DNA of 64,000 bases from positions 26,737,638-26,801,637 of the forward strand of contig OZ059900.1 in assembly GCA_964057225.1 (NCBI GenBank), given 5' to 3'. Positions 43,433-55,020 of the stretch are shown here, piece by piece; within the stretch, counting starts at the first letter, position 1; each line of letters starts with the position of its first letter. This DNA is from Auanema rhodensis. Lineage: Eukaryota; Nematoda; Chromadorea; Rhabditida; Rhabditidae. The notes beneath the pieces are model-generated. The model had not been told where the DNA came from. It ran no database searches and worked only from the letters and a program-made list of their open reading frames with translations. A program made the position numbers and the translations under genes.

Positions 43433-43660
43433 GTATGGCTATAATGTATATATCATCTTAAGAGTGGTATGATTATCAGAATGTTATACATCAAAACTCG
43501 TATGGCCACAATGTATATATCATCTTAAGAGTGGTATGATTATCAGAATGTTGTACATCAAAACTCGTATGGCCACAATGTATATATCATCTTAAGTGTG
43601 GTATGATTATCAGAATGTTGTACATCAAAACTCGTTTGGCCACAATGTATATATCATCTT
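43433..43660 (+). repeat. 67-bp tandem repeat, about 3.4 copies
   Basis: Units starting GTATGGCCACAATGTATATA begin at 43433, 43500, 43567 and 43634, exactly 67 bp apart; the last is partial and ends near ATCATCTTA. A more diverged copy is found near 43268. The units are nearly identical, so amplification is recent. No coding potential. Confidence 0.9.
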
Positions 43661-43791
43661 ATCCCAAAAACAAAGCTTCTTCAGCGGTATCCATGCGGAT
43701 TTTATAAAAAATCTCGCTGCGTTGCCCTAAATTGTACAGGAGAAACATACAAAGCATGACGGACGCTTCTCGGAGCATAATTTTTTTTTCC

Positions 43792-44123
43792 TGAAAATAA
43801 AACTTCAAGATTAAGAAAAAAATAGCATTACGTCTTCAGAGCTTGTTTCTTCATAGGTCGAAAGAAAATTCTGGAGACGAGGATGGGCAAAACATCGGAA
43901 TTTCCTATAAAGCATATAAAACGTAGGGAGCGTGGTAGCCATTTTCGATAAAGTTTTTTCTTTATTCAGGCCCTCAAAGTTGAAGAATTTTGATAACTAG
44001 TGCTTGGTGAATTACCGGTTCAACAATTTTCCTTATTCTTTTAATGACTTTAGTCGACCTATGAAGAAACAAGCTATGAAAACGTAATGCTATTTTTTTC
44101 TTAATCTTGAAGTTTTATTTTCA
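43792..44123. repeat. Inverted repeat, two arms of about 69 bp
   Basis: The arm at about 43792-43860 (TGAAAATAAAACTTCAAG...CATAGGTCG) matches the reverse complement of about 44057-44123 with two or three mismatches. The spacer is close to 195 bp with no clear feature. The right arm abuts the AAGCGTGATTCAG boundary of the telomeric array, whereas the left arm is about 610 bp from its own boundary, so the segment is not a full palindrome. Confidence 0.85.
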
Positions 44124-44143
44124 TGTTTTTCTGAATCACGCTT

Positions 44144-44182
44144 GCCTAAGCCTAAGCCTAAGCCTAAGCCTAAGCCTAAGCC
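44144..44182 (-). repeat. Telomeric repeat array, inverted (GCCTAA)6.5
   Basis: Six perfect GCCTAA units and a final GCC, the reverse complement of TTAGGC. The orientation is that of a left chromosome end, so it faces the array at 43035-43163. On the minus strand it directly follows coding fragment 2, at ...GGATGGCTTAGGC, and the first repeat supplies that frame's TAG stop. Confidence 0.95.
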
Positions 44183-45027
44183 ATCCAGGACACTTCTTCC
44201 GAATAAACAGCTTGAGCTGCACTACATGCCGCTTGTTGATAACGCAAGTGGGGCTTGTCGGTAGTAGCCTTCCAGACATACCACCCCCAGTCATCCAACT
44301 CATAGAATGTCCTAGCCGCTTGAGCGCCTAAAGCTACACTATGGCAGTAAGCCAAAGTTCCCATAAACAATTCGATTGCCGTTTCAGAATGGCACATATC
44401 CAGCGTGGGAGAGGCTTCATTGGTTACTTGAAGGCTCAGGGAGCTGAAGAAATTACACAGTGGTTTTCTAAACTTGGGCTTTGGGAATACGGTGGCCAAG
44501 GGAGTAAGATAAGAAGGCACAGCAAATAGAATCATCCCACTCTCGGGGTGTCTTCTCAAGCGCTGGTTGGCGAGCAGAGCAGCATGTTGCCGCCCATATT
44601 CGCATTGAAGGCCGTAGCCTAACATTCCTGCTAGTTGTAGCACGGTAGTCTTCCAGTTATCAGGTGAGAGCGTGGTGAACCCTGCGCGACGCACCAGATC
44701 TTGTGGCAGAACATCAGCTGGCTGGTCATTACCAACAGCAAGCTCGTTGAAAAGCCTGTCGTCAATAATTATCAGCACAGCGGCTCGCCCATTGTCGCCA
44801 ATCAGTTCAGGGACGTACACTCGATTAGCCAACGGATCAAGGTTAACTACTCCCTCCAGAGGTGGGGTGTTAACAGAGACGCGCTGGTCAGGGTGAGCAG
44901 CAAGCAAGGTGTAAGCGGCGAAAGCCGAACTCCATGTAAGGCCAGTCTTCCTGAGCACGATTGTAGCTCCTGGACTACAGGCATTGCCTGCCAAAAGATT
45001 GCGCATGTTTTGGTTCATTGGAAACAT
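44176..45027 (-). pseudogene. Truncated protein-coding fragment 2, possibly virus-like
   Basis: A 283-codon open frame on the minus strand with no internal stop. The longest frame opens at 45153, but its first 42 codons lie in the 168-bp satellite, so I start at Met 45027-45025, where unique sequence begins; Met at 45018 or 45006 would serve equally. The TAG at 44178-44176 comes from the telomeric repeat, so the 3' end is cut off. GC content is near 50%, far above the flanks. The protein is rich in Ala, Leu and Pro with no signal peptide and no catalytic motif I can name. It shows no evident similarity to fragment 1. The style resembles toti-like dsRNA virus capsid proteins, but this is an impression only. 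No clear intron. Confidence 0.5.
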
Positions 45028-45253
45028 ATATGATCTTTTAAAAGTTCGTGGTTTTCGGTGATTTGTACTTTTTTTATAACAGTTTATCTGAAAAATGACA
45101 CACAGGAAATAGATCGTGGGTTGATATATGATACAAAATGTGTTATTCAACATAGAATCAGGGAGGGCTTGTCACTGACTCAAATTTGGAGGAACATATG
45201 AACAACTTTTATGTTATGATGAAACATGACCACAATAATCAACGTCAGATCTC
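45028..45253 (+). repeat. Diverged 168-bp monomer next to fragment 2
   Basis: One rather diverged monomer (TATGATCTTTTAAAAGTTCGTGG...GGAACATATGAAC, to about 45205), then about 50 bp of unique sequence. It joins coding fragment 2 at about 45027 without a gap. It is more diverged than monomers inside the 2329-bp unit. Confidence 0.75.
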
Positions 45254-47582
45254 ATGTGTATTTTCTCAAATTTGATTCATGGAAAAGTTCTGTTTTTCTC
45301 AAAATGTGTGAAAATAAATATGTAGAACTTAATTCCGAACGGGGCTATTATTTATTTTACCAGGAACTCATTCTATCACACTGAAACTGATTCGACTGGT
45401 TTTATCGATTGATTGAAACAGTCTCTTTTCGAGTTTCTATGTTTAAATGTTGAAAGCGTTTGAATGAACATTTTTTGATTTTTAACTTTCAACCTCAAAT
45501 TTGTTATAGCAATTATATATTTTTGATAGATTCGAGAAGTTTATTTTTTTTTATAAAATGTTTCAGTACAAACTCATTTAAGTATATGATGAGACAAGAA
45601 TTATAAAAATTATGGAAGAACTTCTCTCATATCTACAATTTCTTTTTTCTTTATTTGACGCAATTGAGAAAATTCTTTTTGTTTCTTGAAATAATTACAA
45701 AGATTTGTGATTTGCGATTTGCCCGGTGATTTGTACGTTTTTTAAAGCAGTTTAAATCAAAAATGACACACAGCAACTAGATCGTGGGTTAAAATATGGA
45801 ACAAAATGTGTTATTCAACAGATTATCGCAAAATGGCTTGTTACTGACTCAAATTTGGAAGAACATATGACCTTTAAAAATTTGGGTTTTTGGGTGATTT
45901 GCACAATTTTTAGAATAGTTTATTTCAAAAATGACACATAGAAAATATATCGTGGGTTGATATATGAATGAGAAAGTGTCATTCAACAGGTTATCAAAAG
46001 GGGCTTGTTAATGACTGAAATTCGGAAAAACTTATGATCTCTTAAAACTTTTGGTTTTTGGTGATTTGTACGTTTTTTAAAACAGTTTAAATCAAAAATG
46101 ACACACATCAACTAGATCGTGGGTTAATTTATGAAACAAAATGTGTTATTCAACAGATTATCGCAAAAAGCTTGTTACTGACTCAAATTTGGAAGAACAT
46201 ATGACCTTTTAAAATTTGGGTTCTTGGGTGATTTGCACAATTTTTAGAATAGTTTATTTCAAAAATGACATATAGAAAATATATGGTGAGTTGATATATA
46301 AATTAAAATGTGTCATTCAACAGATTATCGAAAGAGGCTTGTTACTGACTGAAATTCGGAAAAACTTATGATCTCTTAAAACTCTTGGTTTTTGGTGATT
46401 TGAAAATTTTATAAAAAAGTTTATCTCAAAATAGACACACAGCAACTAGATCGTGGGTTAATTTATGAAACAAAATGTGGTATTCAACAGATTATCGCAA
46501 AAAGCTTGTTACTGACTCAAATTTGGAAGAACATATGACCTTTTAAAATTTGGGTTTTTGGGTGATTTGCACAATTTTTAGAATAGTTTATTTCAAAAAT
46601 GACACATAGAAAATATATCGTGAGTTGATATATGAATGAAAAAGTGTCATTCAACAGGTTATCAAAAAGGGCTTGTAACTGACTGAAATTCGGAAAAACT
46701 TATGATCTCTTAAAACTCTTGGTTTTTGGTGATTTGTACGTTTTTTAAAACAGTTTAAATCAAAAATGACACATACGAATTGAATTGTGAGTTAATATCT
46801 GAATGAACATGTGTTATTTAACAGATTATCAGAAGGGGCTTGTTACTGACTCAAGTTTGGAAAAACATATGACCTTTAAAAATTTGGGTTTTTGGGTGAT
46901 TTGCACAATTTTTAGAATAGTTTATTTCAAAAATGACACATAGAAAATATATCGTGAGTTGATATATGAAGGAAAAAGTGTCATCCAACAGGTTATCAAA
47001 AGAGGCTTGTTACTGACTGAAATTCGGAAAAACTTATGATCTCTTAAAACTCTTGGTTTTTGGGTGATTTTCACAATTTTTAAAATAGTTTATCTCAAAA
47101 TCGACACATACGAATTGAATTGTGAGTTGATATCTGAATGAACATGTGTCATTTAACAGATTATCATAAGGGGCTTGTTACTGACTCAAGTTTGGAAAAA
47201 CATATGACCTTTCAAATGTTGGGTTTTTTGGTGAATTTCACAATTTTAAAAAAAGTTTATCTCAAAAATGCCACATACGAATTGAATTGTGAAATGATGT
47301 ATGAATGTTATTTTTTGGGAGATTACTCATCTTGGAGTAGTTGAATTTCAACTACTTGCCTGAATTAGCAAAAGTTGAAATTTTAACTACTCGTTTTAAA
47401 AAAATATAGTTACTCGTTTTAAATAAATATAGTTAGTATACAGGTTTTCGTTCAAAAATGAAGAAATTCGAATTAAGCTTTTTGTATCGGAGTAGTTGAA
47501 ATTCAACTACTTCCCCGCAATCAGTTGGTGAACAAACAATAAAGAAATTCAAATCAAGTTCTTTGTATCGGAGCCATAATCA
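45254..47582 (+). repeat. 2329-bp tandem unit, copy 1
   Basis: Begins ATGTGTATTTTCTC. First about 470 bp of AT-rich non-tandem sequence (45254-45720), then about nine 168-bp monomers of two alternating types (45725-47270; for example GGTGATTT at 45725, 45893 and 46060), then a 310-bp tail with palindromes of the AGTAGTTGAA type at 47336-47356 and 47491-47511. An open frame of 68 codons at 47138-47344 recurs in all copies but is made of repeat sequence. No gene is supported. Confidence 0.9.
47336..47511. repeat. Two AGTAGTTGAA palindromes (also in copy 2)
   Basis: Perfect inverted repeats with arms AGTAGTTGAA and TTCAACTACT around one base, at 47336-47356 and 47491-47511. They recur in copy 2 near 49665 and 49820, and one inverted copy is near 346-367. 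TAACTACTCG and TAGTTACTCG stretches lie between. They mark the end of each satellite block. Confidence 0.8.
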
Positions 47583-49911
47583 ATGTGTATTTTCTCGAAT
47601 TTGATTCATGGAAAAGTTCTGTTTTTCTCAAAATGTGTGAAAATAAATATGTAGAACTTAATTCCGAACGGGGCTATTATTTATTTTACCAGGAACTCAT
47701 TCTATCACACTGAAACTGATTCGACTGGTTTTATCGATTGATTGAAACAGTCTCTTTTCGAGTTTCTATGTTTAAATGTTGAAAGCGTTTGAATGAACAT
47801 TTTTTGATTTTTAACTTTCAACCTCAAATTTGTTATAGCAATTATATATTTTTGATAGATTCGAGAAGTTTATTTTTTTTTATAAAATGTTTCAGTACAA
47901 ACTCATTTAAGTATATGATGAGACAAGAATTATAAAAATTATGGAAGAACTTCTCTCATATCTACAATTTCTTTTTTCTTTATTTGACGCAATTGAGAAA
48001 ATTCTTTTTGTTTCTTGAAATAATTACAAAGATTTGTGATTTGCGATTTGCCCGGTGATTTGTACGTTTTTTAAAGCAGTTTAAATCAAAAATGACACAC
48101 AGCAACTAGATCGTGGGTTAAAATATGGAACAAAATGTGTTATTCAACAGATTATCGCAAAATGGCTTGTTACTGACTCAAATTTGGAAGAACATATGAC
48201 CTTTAAAAATTTGGGTTTTTGGGTGATTTGCACAATTTTTAGAATAGTTTATTTCAAAAATGACACATAGAAAATATATCGTGGGTTGATATATGAATGA
48301 GAAAGTGTCATTCAACAGGTTATCAAAAGGGGCTTGTTAATGACTGAAATTCGGAAAAACTTATGATCTCTTAAAACTTTTGGTTTTTGGTGATTTGTAC
48401 GTTTTTTAAAACAGTTTAAATCAAAAATGACACACATCAACTAGATCGTGGGTTAATTTATGAAACAAAATGTGTTATTCAACAGATTATCGCAAAAAGC
48501 TTGTTACTGACTCAAATTTGGAAGAACATATGACCTTTTAAAATTTGGGTTCTTGGGTGATTTGCACAATTTTTAGAATAGTTTATTTCAAAAATGACAT
48601 ATAGAAAATATATGGTGAGTTGATATATAAATTAAAATGTGTCATTCAACAGATTATCGAAAGAGGCTTGTTACTGACTGAAATTCGGAAAAACTTATGA
48701 TCTCTTAAAACTCTTGGTTTTTGGTGATTTGAAAATTTTATAAAAAAGTTTATCTCAAAATAGACACACAGCAACTAGATCGTGGGTTAATTTATGAAAC
48801 AAAATGTGGTATTCAACAGATTATCGCAAAAAGCTTGTTACTGACTCAAATTTGGAAGAACATATGACCTTTTAAAATTTGGGTTTTTGGGTGATTTGCA
48901 CAATTTTTAGAATAGTTTATTTCAAAAATGACACATAGAAAATATATCGTGAGTTGATATATGAATGAAAAAGTGTCATTCAACAGGTTATCAAAAAGGG
49001 CTTGTAACTGACTGAAATTCGGAAAAACTTATGATCTCTTAAAACTCTTGGTTTTTGGTGATTTGTACGTTTTTTAAAACAGTTTAAATCAAAAATGACA
49101 CATACGAATTGAATTGTGAGTTAATATCTGAATGAACATGTGTTATTTAACAGATTATCAGAAGGGGCTTGTTACTGACTCAAGTTTGGAAAAACATATG
49201 ACCTTTAAAAATTTGGGTTTTTGGGTGATTTGCACAATTTTTAGAATAGTTTATTTCAAAAATGACACATAGAAAATATATCGTGAGTTGATATATGAAG
49301 GAAAAAGTGTCATCCAACAGGTTATCAAAAGAGGCTTGTTACTGACTGAAATTCGGAAAAACTTATGATCTCTTAAAACTCTTGGTTTTTGGGTGATTTT
49401 CACAATTTTTAAAATAGTTTATCTCAAAATCGACACATACGAATTGAATTGTGAGTTGATATCTGAATGAACATGTGTCATTTAACAGATTATCATAAGG
49501 GGCTTGTTACTGACTCAAGTTTGGAAAAACATATGACCTTTCAAATGTTGGGTTTTTTGGTGAATTTCACAATTTTAAAAAAAGTTTATCTCAAAAATGC
49601 CACATACGAATTGAATTGTGAAATGATGTATGAATGTTATTTTTTGGGAGATTACTCATCTTGGAGTAGTTGAATTTCAACTACTTGCCTGAATTAGCAA
49701 AAGTTGAAATTTTAACTACTCGTTTTAAAAAAATATAGTTACTCGTTTTAAATAAATATAGTTAGTATACAGGTTTTCGTTCAAAAATGAAGAAATTCGA
49801 ATTAAGCTTTTTGTATCGGAGTAGTTGAAATTCAACTACTTCCCCGCAATCAGTTGGTGAACAAACAATAAAGAAATTCAAATCAAGTTCTTTGTATCGG
49901 AGCCATAATCA
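47583..49911 (+). repeat. 2329-bp tandem unit, copy 2
   Basis: Landmarks are exactly 2329 bp from copy 1 (ATGTGTATTTTCTC at 45254 and 47583; the 68-codon frame at 47138 and 49467). By eye the two copies are almost identical, apart from an A/G change in the first 15 bases. This suggests a very recent duplication. Confidence 0.92.
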
Positions 49912-50082
49912 ATGTGTATTTTCTCGAATTTGATTCATGGAAAAGTTCTGTTTTTCTCAAAATGTGTGAAAATAAATATGTAGAACTTAATTCCGAACGG
50001 GGCTATTATTTATTTTACCAGGAACTCATTCTATCACACTGAAACTGATTCGACTGGTTTTATCGATTGATTGAAACAGTCT
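49912..50082 (+). repeat. 2329-bp tandem unit, partial copy 3
   Basis: The first 171 bp of a third unit, matching copies 1 and 2 up to GAAACAGTCT. There the other copies continue CTTTTCGAG, but this one changes to TGTGTGTTTTTAGAC and enters the inverted 176-bp array. Confidence 0.9.
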
Positions 50083-50118
50083 TGTGTGTTTTTAGACTTT
50101 GTTTTTTTTTTTTTTTAG
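50083..50118 (+). other. Junction with poly-T run
   Basis: TGTGTGTTTTTAGACTTTG and then an unbroken run of 16 or so T, ending in AGACTAATATGG of the satellite. The T run replaces the usual TTTGTTTTT of the monomer. It could come from slippage or from the joining event. Confidence 0.6.
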
Positions 50119-52999
50119 ACTAATATGGACATGGGGAATCTAATTTTGAAAACTGCATCTCTTTATCTCTCACGTGAAGCGAGTTACATACCAAGTGCAC
50201 ATCACGTGTACATTTAATTAGCATAAATTAAAGTTCACGTAAATTTCAAAGTCATGGTTACCATGCACTAATATCAATAAAAATTTGTTTTTAGACTAAT
50301 ATGGACATGGGGAATCTAATTTTGAAAACCGCATCTCTTTATCTCTCACGTGAAGCGAGTTACATACCAAGTGCACATCACGTGTACATTTAATTAGCAT
50401 AAATTAAAGTTCACGTAAATTTCAAAGTCATGGTTACCATGCACCAATATCAATAAAAATTTGTTTTTAGACTAATATGGACATGGGGAATCTAATTTTG
50501 AAAACCGCATCTCTTTATCTTTCACGTGAAGCGAGTTACATACCAAGTGCACATCACGTTTACATTTAATTAGCATAAATTAAAGTTCACGTAAATTTCA
50601 AAGTCATGGTTACCATTAACCAATATCAATAAAAAATTGTTTTTAGACTAATATGGACATGGGGAATCTAATTTTGAAAACCGCATCTCTTTATCTTTCA
50701 CGTGAAGCGAGTTACATACCAAGTGCACATCACGTGTACATTCAATTAGCATAAATTAAAGTTCACGTAAATTTCAAAGTCATGGTTACCATGAACCAAT
50801 ATCAATAAAAATTTGTTTTTAGACTAATATGGACATGGGGAATCTAATTTTGAAAACCGCATCTCTTTATCTTTCACGTGAAGCGAGTTACATACCAAGT
50901 GCACATCACGTGTACATTTAATTAGCATAAATTAAAGTTCACGTAAATTTCAAAGACATGGTTACCATGAACCAATATCAATAAAAAATTGTTTTCAGAC
51001 TAATATGGACATGGGGAATCTAATTTTGAAAACCGCATCTCTTTATCTTTCACGTGAAGCGAGTTACATACCAAGTGCACATCACGTGTACATTTAATTA
51101 GCATAAATTAAAGTTCACGTAAATTTCAAAGACATGATTACCATGAACCAATATCAATAAAAATTTGTTTTTAGACTAATATGGACATGGGGAATCTAAT
51201 TTTGAAAACCGCATCTCTTTATCTTTCACGTGAAGCGAGTTACATACCAAGTGCACATCACGTGTACATTCAATTAGCATAAATTAAAGTTCACGTAAAT
51301 TTCAAAGTCATGGTTACCATGAACCAATATCAATAAAAATTTGTTTTCAGACTAATATGGACATGGGGAATCTAATTTTGAAAACCACATCTCTTTATCT
51401 TTCACGTGAAGCGAGTTACATACCAAGTGCACATCACGTGTACATTTAATTAGCATAAATTAAAGTTCACGTAAATTTCAAAGACATGATTACCATGAAC
51501 CAATATCAATAAAAATTTGTTTTTAGACTAATATGGACATGGGGAATCTAATTTTGAAAACCGCATCTCTTTATCTTTCACGTGAAGCGAGTTACATACC
51601 AAGTGCACATCACGTGTACATTTAATTAGCATAAATTAAAGTTCACGTAAATTTCAAAGTTATGGTTACCATGCACCAATATCAATAAAAATTTGTTTTT
51701 AGACTAATATGGACATGGGGAATCTAATTTTGAAAACCGCATCTCTTTATCTTTCACGTGAAGCGAGTTACATACCAAGTGCACATCACGTGTACATTTA
51801 ATTAGCATAAATTAAAGTTCACGTAAATTTCAAAGTCATGGTTACCATTAACCAATATCAATAAAAATTTGTTTTTAGACTAATATGGACATGGGGAATC
51901 TAATTTTGAAAACCGCATCTCTTTATCTTTCACGTGAAGCGAGTTACATACCAAGTGCACATCACGTGTACATTCAATTAGCATAAATTAAAGTTCACGT
52001 AAATTTCAAAGTCATGGTTACCATGAACCAATATCAATAAAAATTTGTTTTTAGACTAATATGGACATGGGGAATCTAATTTTGAAAACCGCATCTCTTT
52101 ATTTTTCACGTGAAGCGAGTTACATACCAAGTGCACATCACGTGTACATTCAATTAGCATAAATTAAAGTTCACGTAAATTTCAAAGTCATGGTTACCAT
52201 TAACCAATATCAATAAAAATTTGTTTTTAGACTAATATAGACATGGGGAATCTAATTTTGAAAACCGCATCTCTTTATCTTTCACGTGAAGCGAGTTACA
52301 TACCAAGTGCACATCACGTGTACATTTAATTAGCATAAATTAAAGTTCACGTAAATTTCAAAGACATGGTTACCATGAACCAATATCAATAAAAATTTGT
52401 TTTCAGACTAATATGGACATGGGGAATCTAATTTTGAAAACCGCATCTCTTTATCTTTCACGTGAAGCGAGTTACATACCAAGTGCACATCACGTGTACA
52501 TTCAATTAGCATAAATTAAAGTTCACGTAAATTTCAAAGTCATGGTTACCATGAACCAATATCAATAAAAATTTGTTTTCAGACTAATATGGACATGGGG
52601 AATCTAATTTTGAAAACCGCATCTCTTTATCTTTCACGTGAAGCGAGTTACATACCAAGTGCACATCACGTGTACATTTAATTAGCATAAATTAAAGTTC
52701 ACGTAAATTTCAAAGACATGATTACCATGAACCAATATCAATAAAAATTTGTTTTTAGACTAATATGGACATGGGGAATCTAATTTGAAAACCGCATCTC
52801 TTTATCTTTCACGTGAAGCGAGTTACATACCAAGTGCACATCACGTGTACATTTAATTAGCATAAATTAAAGTTCACGTAAATTTCAAAGACATGGTTAC
52901 CATGAACCAATATCAATAAAAATTTGTTTTCAGACTAATATGGACATGGGGAATCTAATTTTGAAAACCGCATCTCTTTATCTTTCACGTGAAGCGAGT

Positions 53000-55020
53000 T
53001 ACATACCAAGTGCCCATCACGTGTACATTTAATTAGCATAAATTAAAGTTCACGTAAATTTCAAAGACATGATTACCATGAACCAATATCAATAAAAATT
53101 TGTTTTTAGACTAATATGGACATGGGGAATCTAATTTTGAAAACCGCATCTCTTTATCTTTCACGTGAAGCGAGTTACATACCAAGTGCACATCACGTGT
53201 ACATTTAATTAGCATAAATTAAAGTTCACGTAAATTTCAAAGTTATGGTTACCATGCACCAATATCAATAAAAATTTGTTTTTAGACTAATATGGACATG
53301 GGGAATCTAATTTTGAAAACCGCATCTCTTTATCTTTCACGTGAAGCGAGTTACATACCAAGTGCACATCACGTGTACATTTAATTAGCATAAATTAAAG
53401 TTCACGTAAATTTCAAAGTCATGGTTACCATTAACCAATATCAATAAAAATTTGTTTTTAGACTAATATGGACATGGGGAATCTAATTTTGAAAACCGCA
53501 TCTCTTTATCTTTCACGTGAAGCGAGTTACATACCAAGTGCACATCACGTGTACATTCAATTAGCATAAATTAAAGTTCACGTAAATTTCAAAGTCATGG
53601 TTACCATGAACCAATATCAATAAAAATTTGTTTTTAGACTAATATGGACATGGGGAATCTAATTTTGAAAACCGCATCTCTTTATTTTTCACGTGAAGCG
53701 AGTTACATACCAAGTGCACATCACGTGTACATTTAATTAGCATAAATTAAAGTTCACGTAAATTTCAAAGTCATGGTTACCATGCACCAATATCAATACA
53801 AATTTGTTTTTAGACTAATATGGACATGGGGAATCTAATTTTGAAAACCGCATCTCTTTATCTTTCACGTGAAGCGAGTTACATACCAAGTGCACATCAC
53901 GTGTACATTTAATTAGAATAAATTAAAGTTCACGTAAATTTCAAAGTCATGGTTACCATTAACCAATATCAATAAAAATTGGTTTTTAGACTAATATGGA
54001 CATGGGGAATCTAATTTTGAAAACCGCATCTCTTTATCTTTCACGTGAAGCGAGTTACATACCAAGTGCACATCACGTGTACATTCAATTAGCATAAATT
54101 AAAGTTCACGTAAATTTCAAAGTCATGGTTACCATGAACCAATATCAATGAAAATTTGTTTTTAGACTAATATGGATATGGGGAATCTAATTTTGAAAAC
54201 CGCATCTCTTTATCTTTCACGTGAAGCGAGTTACATACCAAGTGCACATCACGTGTACATTTAATTAGCATAAATTAAAGTTCACGTAAATTTCAAAGTC
54301 ATGGTTACCATGCACCAATATCAATAAAAATTTGTTTTTAGACTAATATGGACATGGGGAATCTAATTTTGAAAACCGCATCTCTTTATTTTTCACGTGA
54401 AGCGAGTTACATACCAAGTGCACATCACGTGTACATTCAATTAGCATAAATTAAAGTTCACGTAAATTTCAAAGTCATGGTTACCATTAACCAATATCAA
54501 TAAAAATTTGTTTTTAGACTAATATGGACATGGGGAATCTAATTTTGAAAACCGCATCTCTTTATCTTTCACGTGAAGCGAGTTACATACCAAGTGCACA
54601 TCACGTGTACATTTAATTAGCATAAATTAAAGTTCACGTAAATTTCAAAGACATGGTTACCATGAACCAATATCAATAAAAATTTGTTTTCAGACTAATA
54701 TGGACATGGGGAATCTAATTTTGAAAACCGCTTCTCTTTATCTTTCACGTGAAGCGAGTTACATACCAAGTGCCCATCACGTGTACATTTAATTAGCATA
54801 AATTAAAGTTCACGTAAATTTCAAAGACATGATTACCATGAACCAATATCAATAAAAATTTGTTTTTAGACTAATATGGACATGGGGAATCTAATTTTGA
54901 AAACCGCATCTCTTTATCTTTCACGTGAAGCGAGTTACATACCAAGTGCACATCACGTGTACATTTAATTAGCATAAATTAAAGTTCACGTAAATTTCAA
55001 AGTTATGGTTACCATGCACC
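53000..55020 (-). repeat. 1760-bp higher-order repeat in right array
   Basis: The rare TGCCCATCAC variant is at 53011 and 54771, and AAGTTATGG near 53243 and 55003, each 1760 bp apart (ten monomers). Edges are approximate. Confidence 0.75.

Larger units (their letters stand above)
43164..44143. other. 980-bp segment between opposed telomeric arrays
   Basis: A non-coding segment bounded on both sides by the same 16 nt, AAGCGTGATTCAGAAA, directly next to the telomeric repeats: forward at 43164-43179 and inverted at 44128-44143. A CATG follows on both sides (after two extra A on the right). It holds two GC hairpin motifs, a 67-bp tandem repeat and a pair of 69-bp inverted arms, described separately. 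No believable open frame is seen. It behaves like an element with inverted ends that include telomeric repeats, or like a junction formed by end-to-end joining. Confidence 0.7.

Noticed and set aside
44445-44500. A 30-nt intron in fragment 2 ending TTCTTCAG
   Set aside because: Too short for splicing, a poor donor, and the frame is open through it.
44107-45033. Several plus-strand frames opposite fragment 2
   Set aside because: They are shadows of the longer minus-strand frame. One begins in the telomeric array as a Ser-Leu run.
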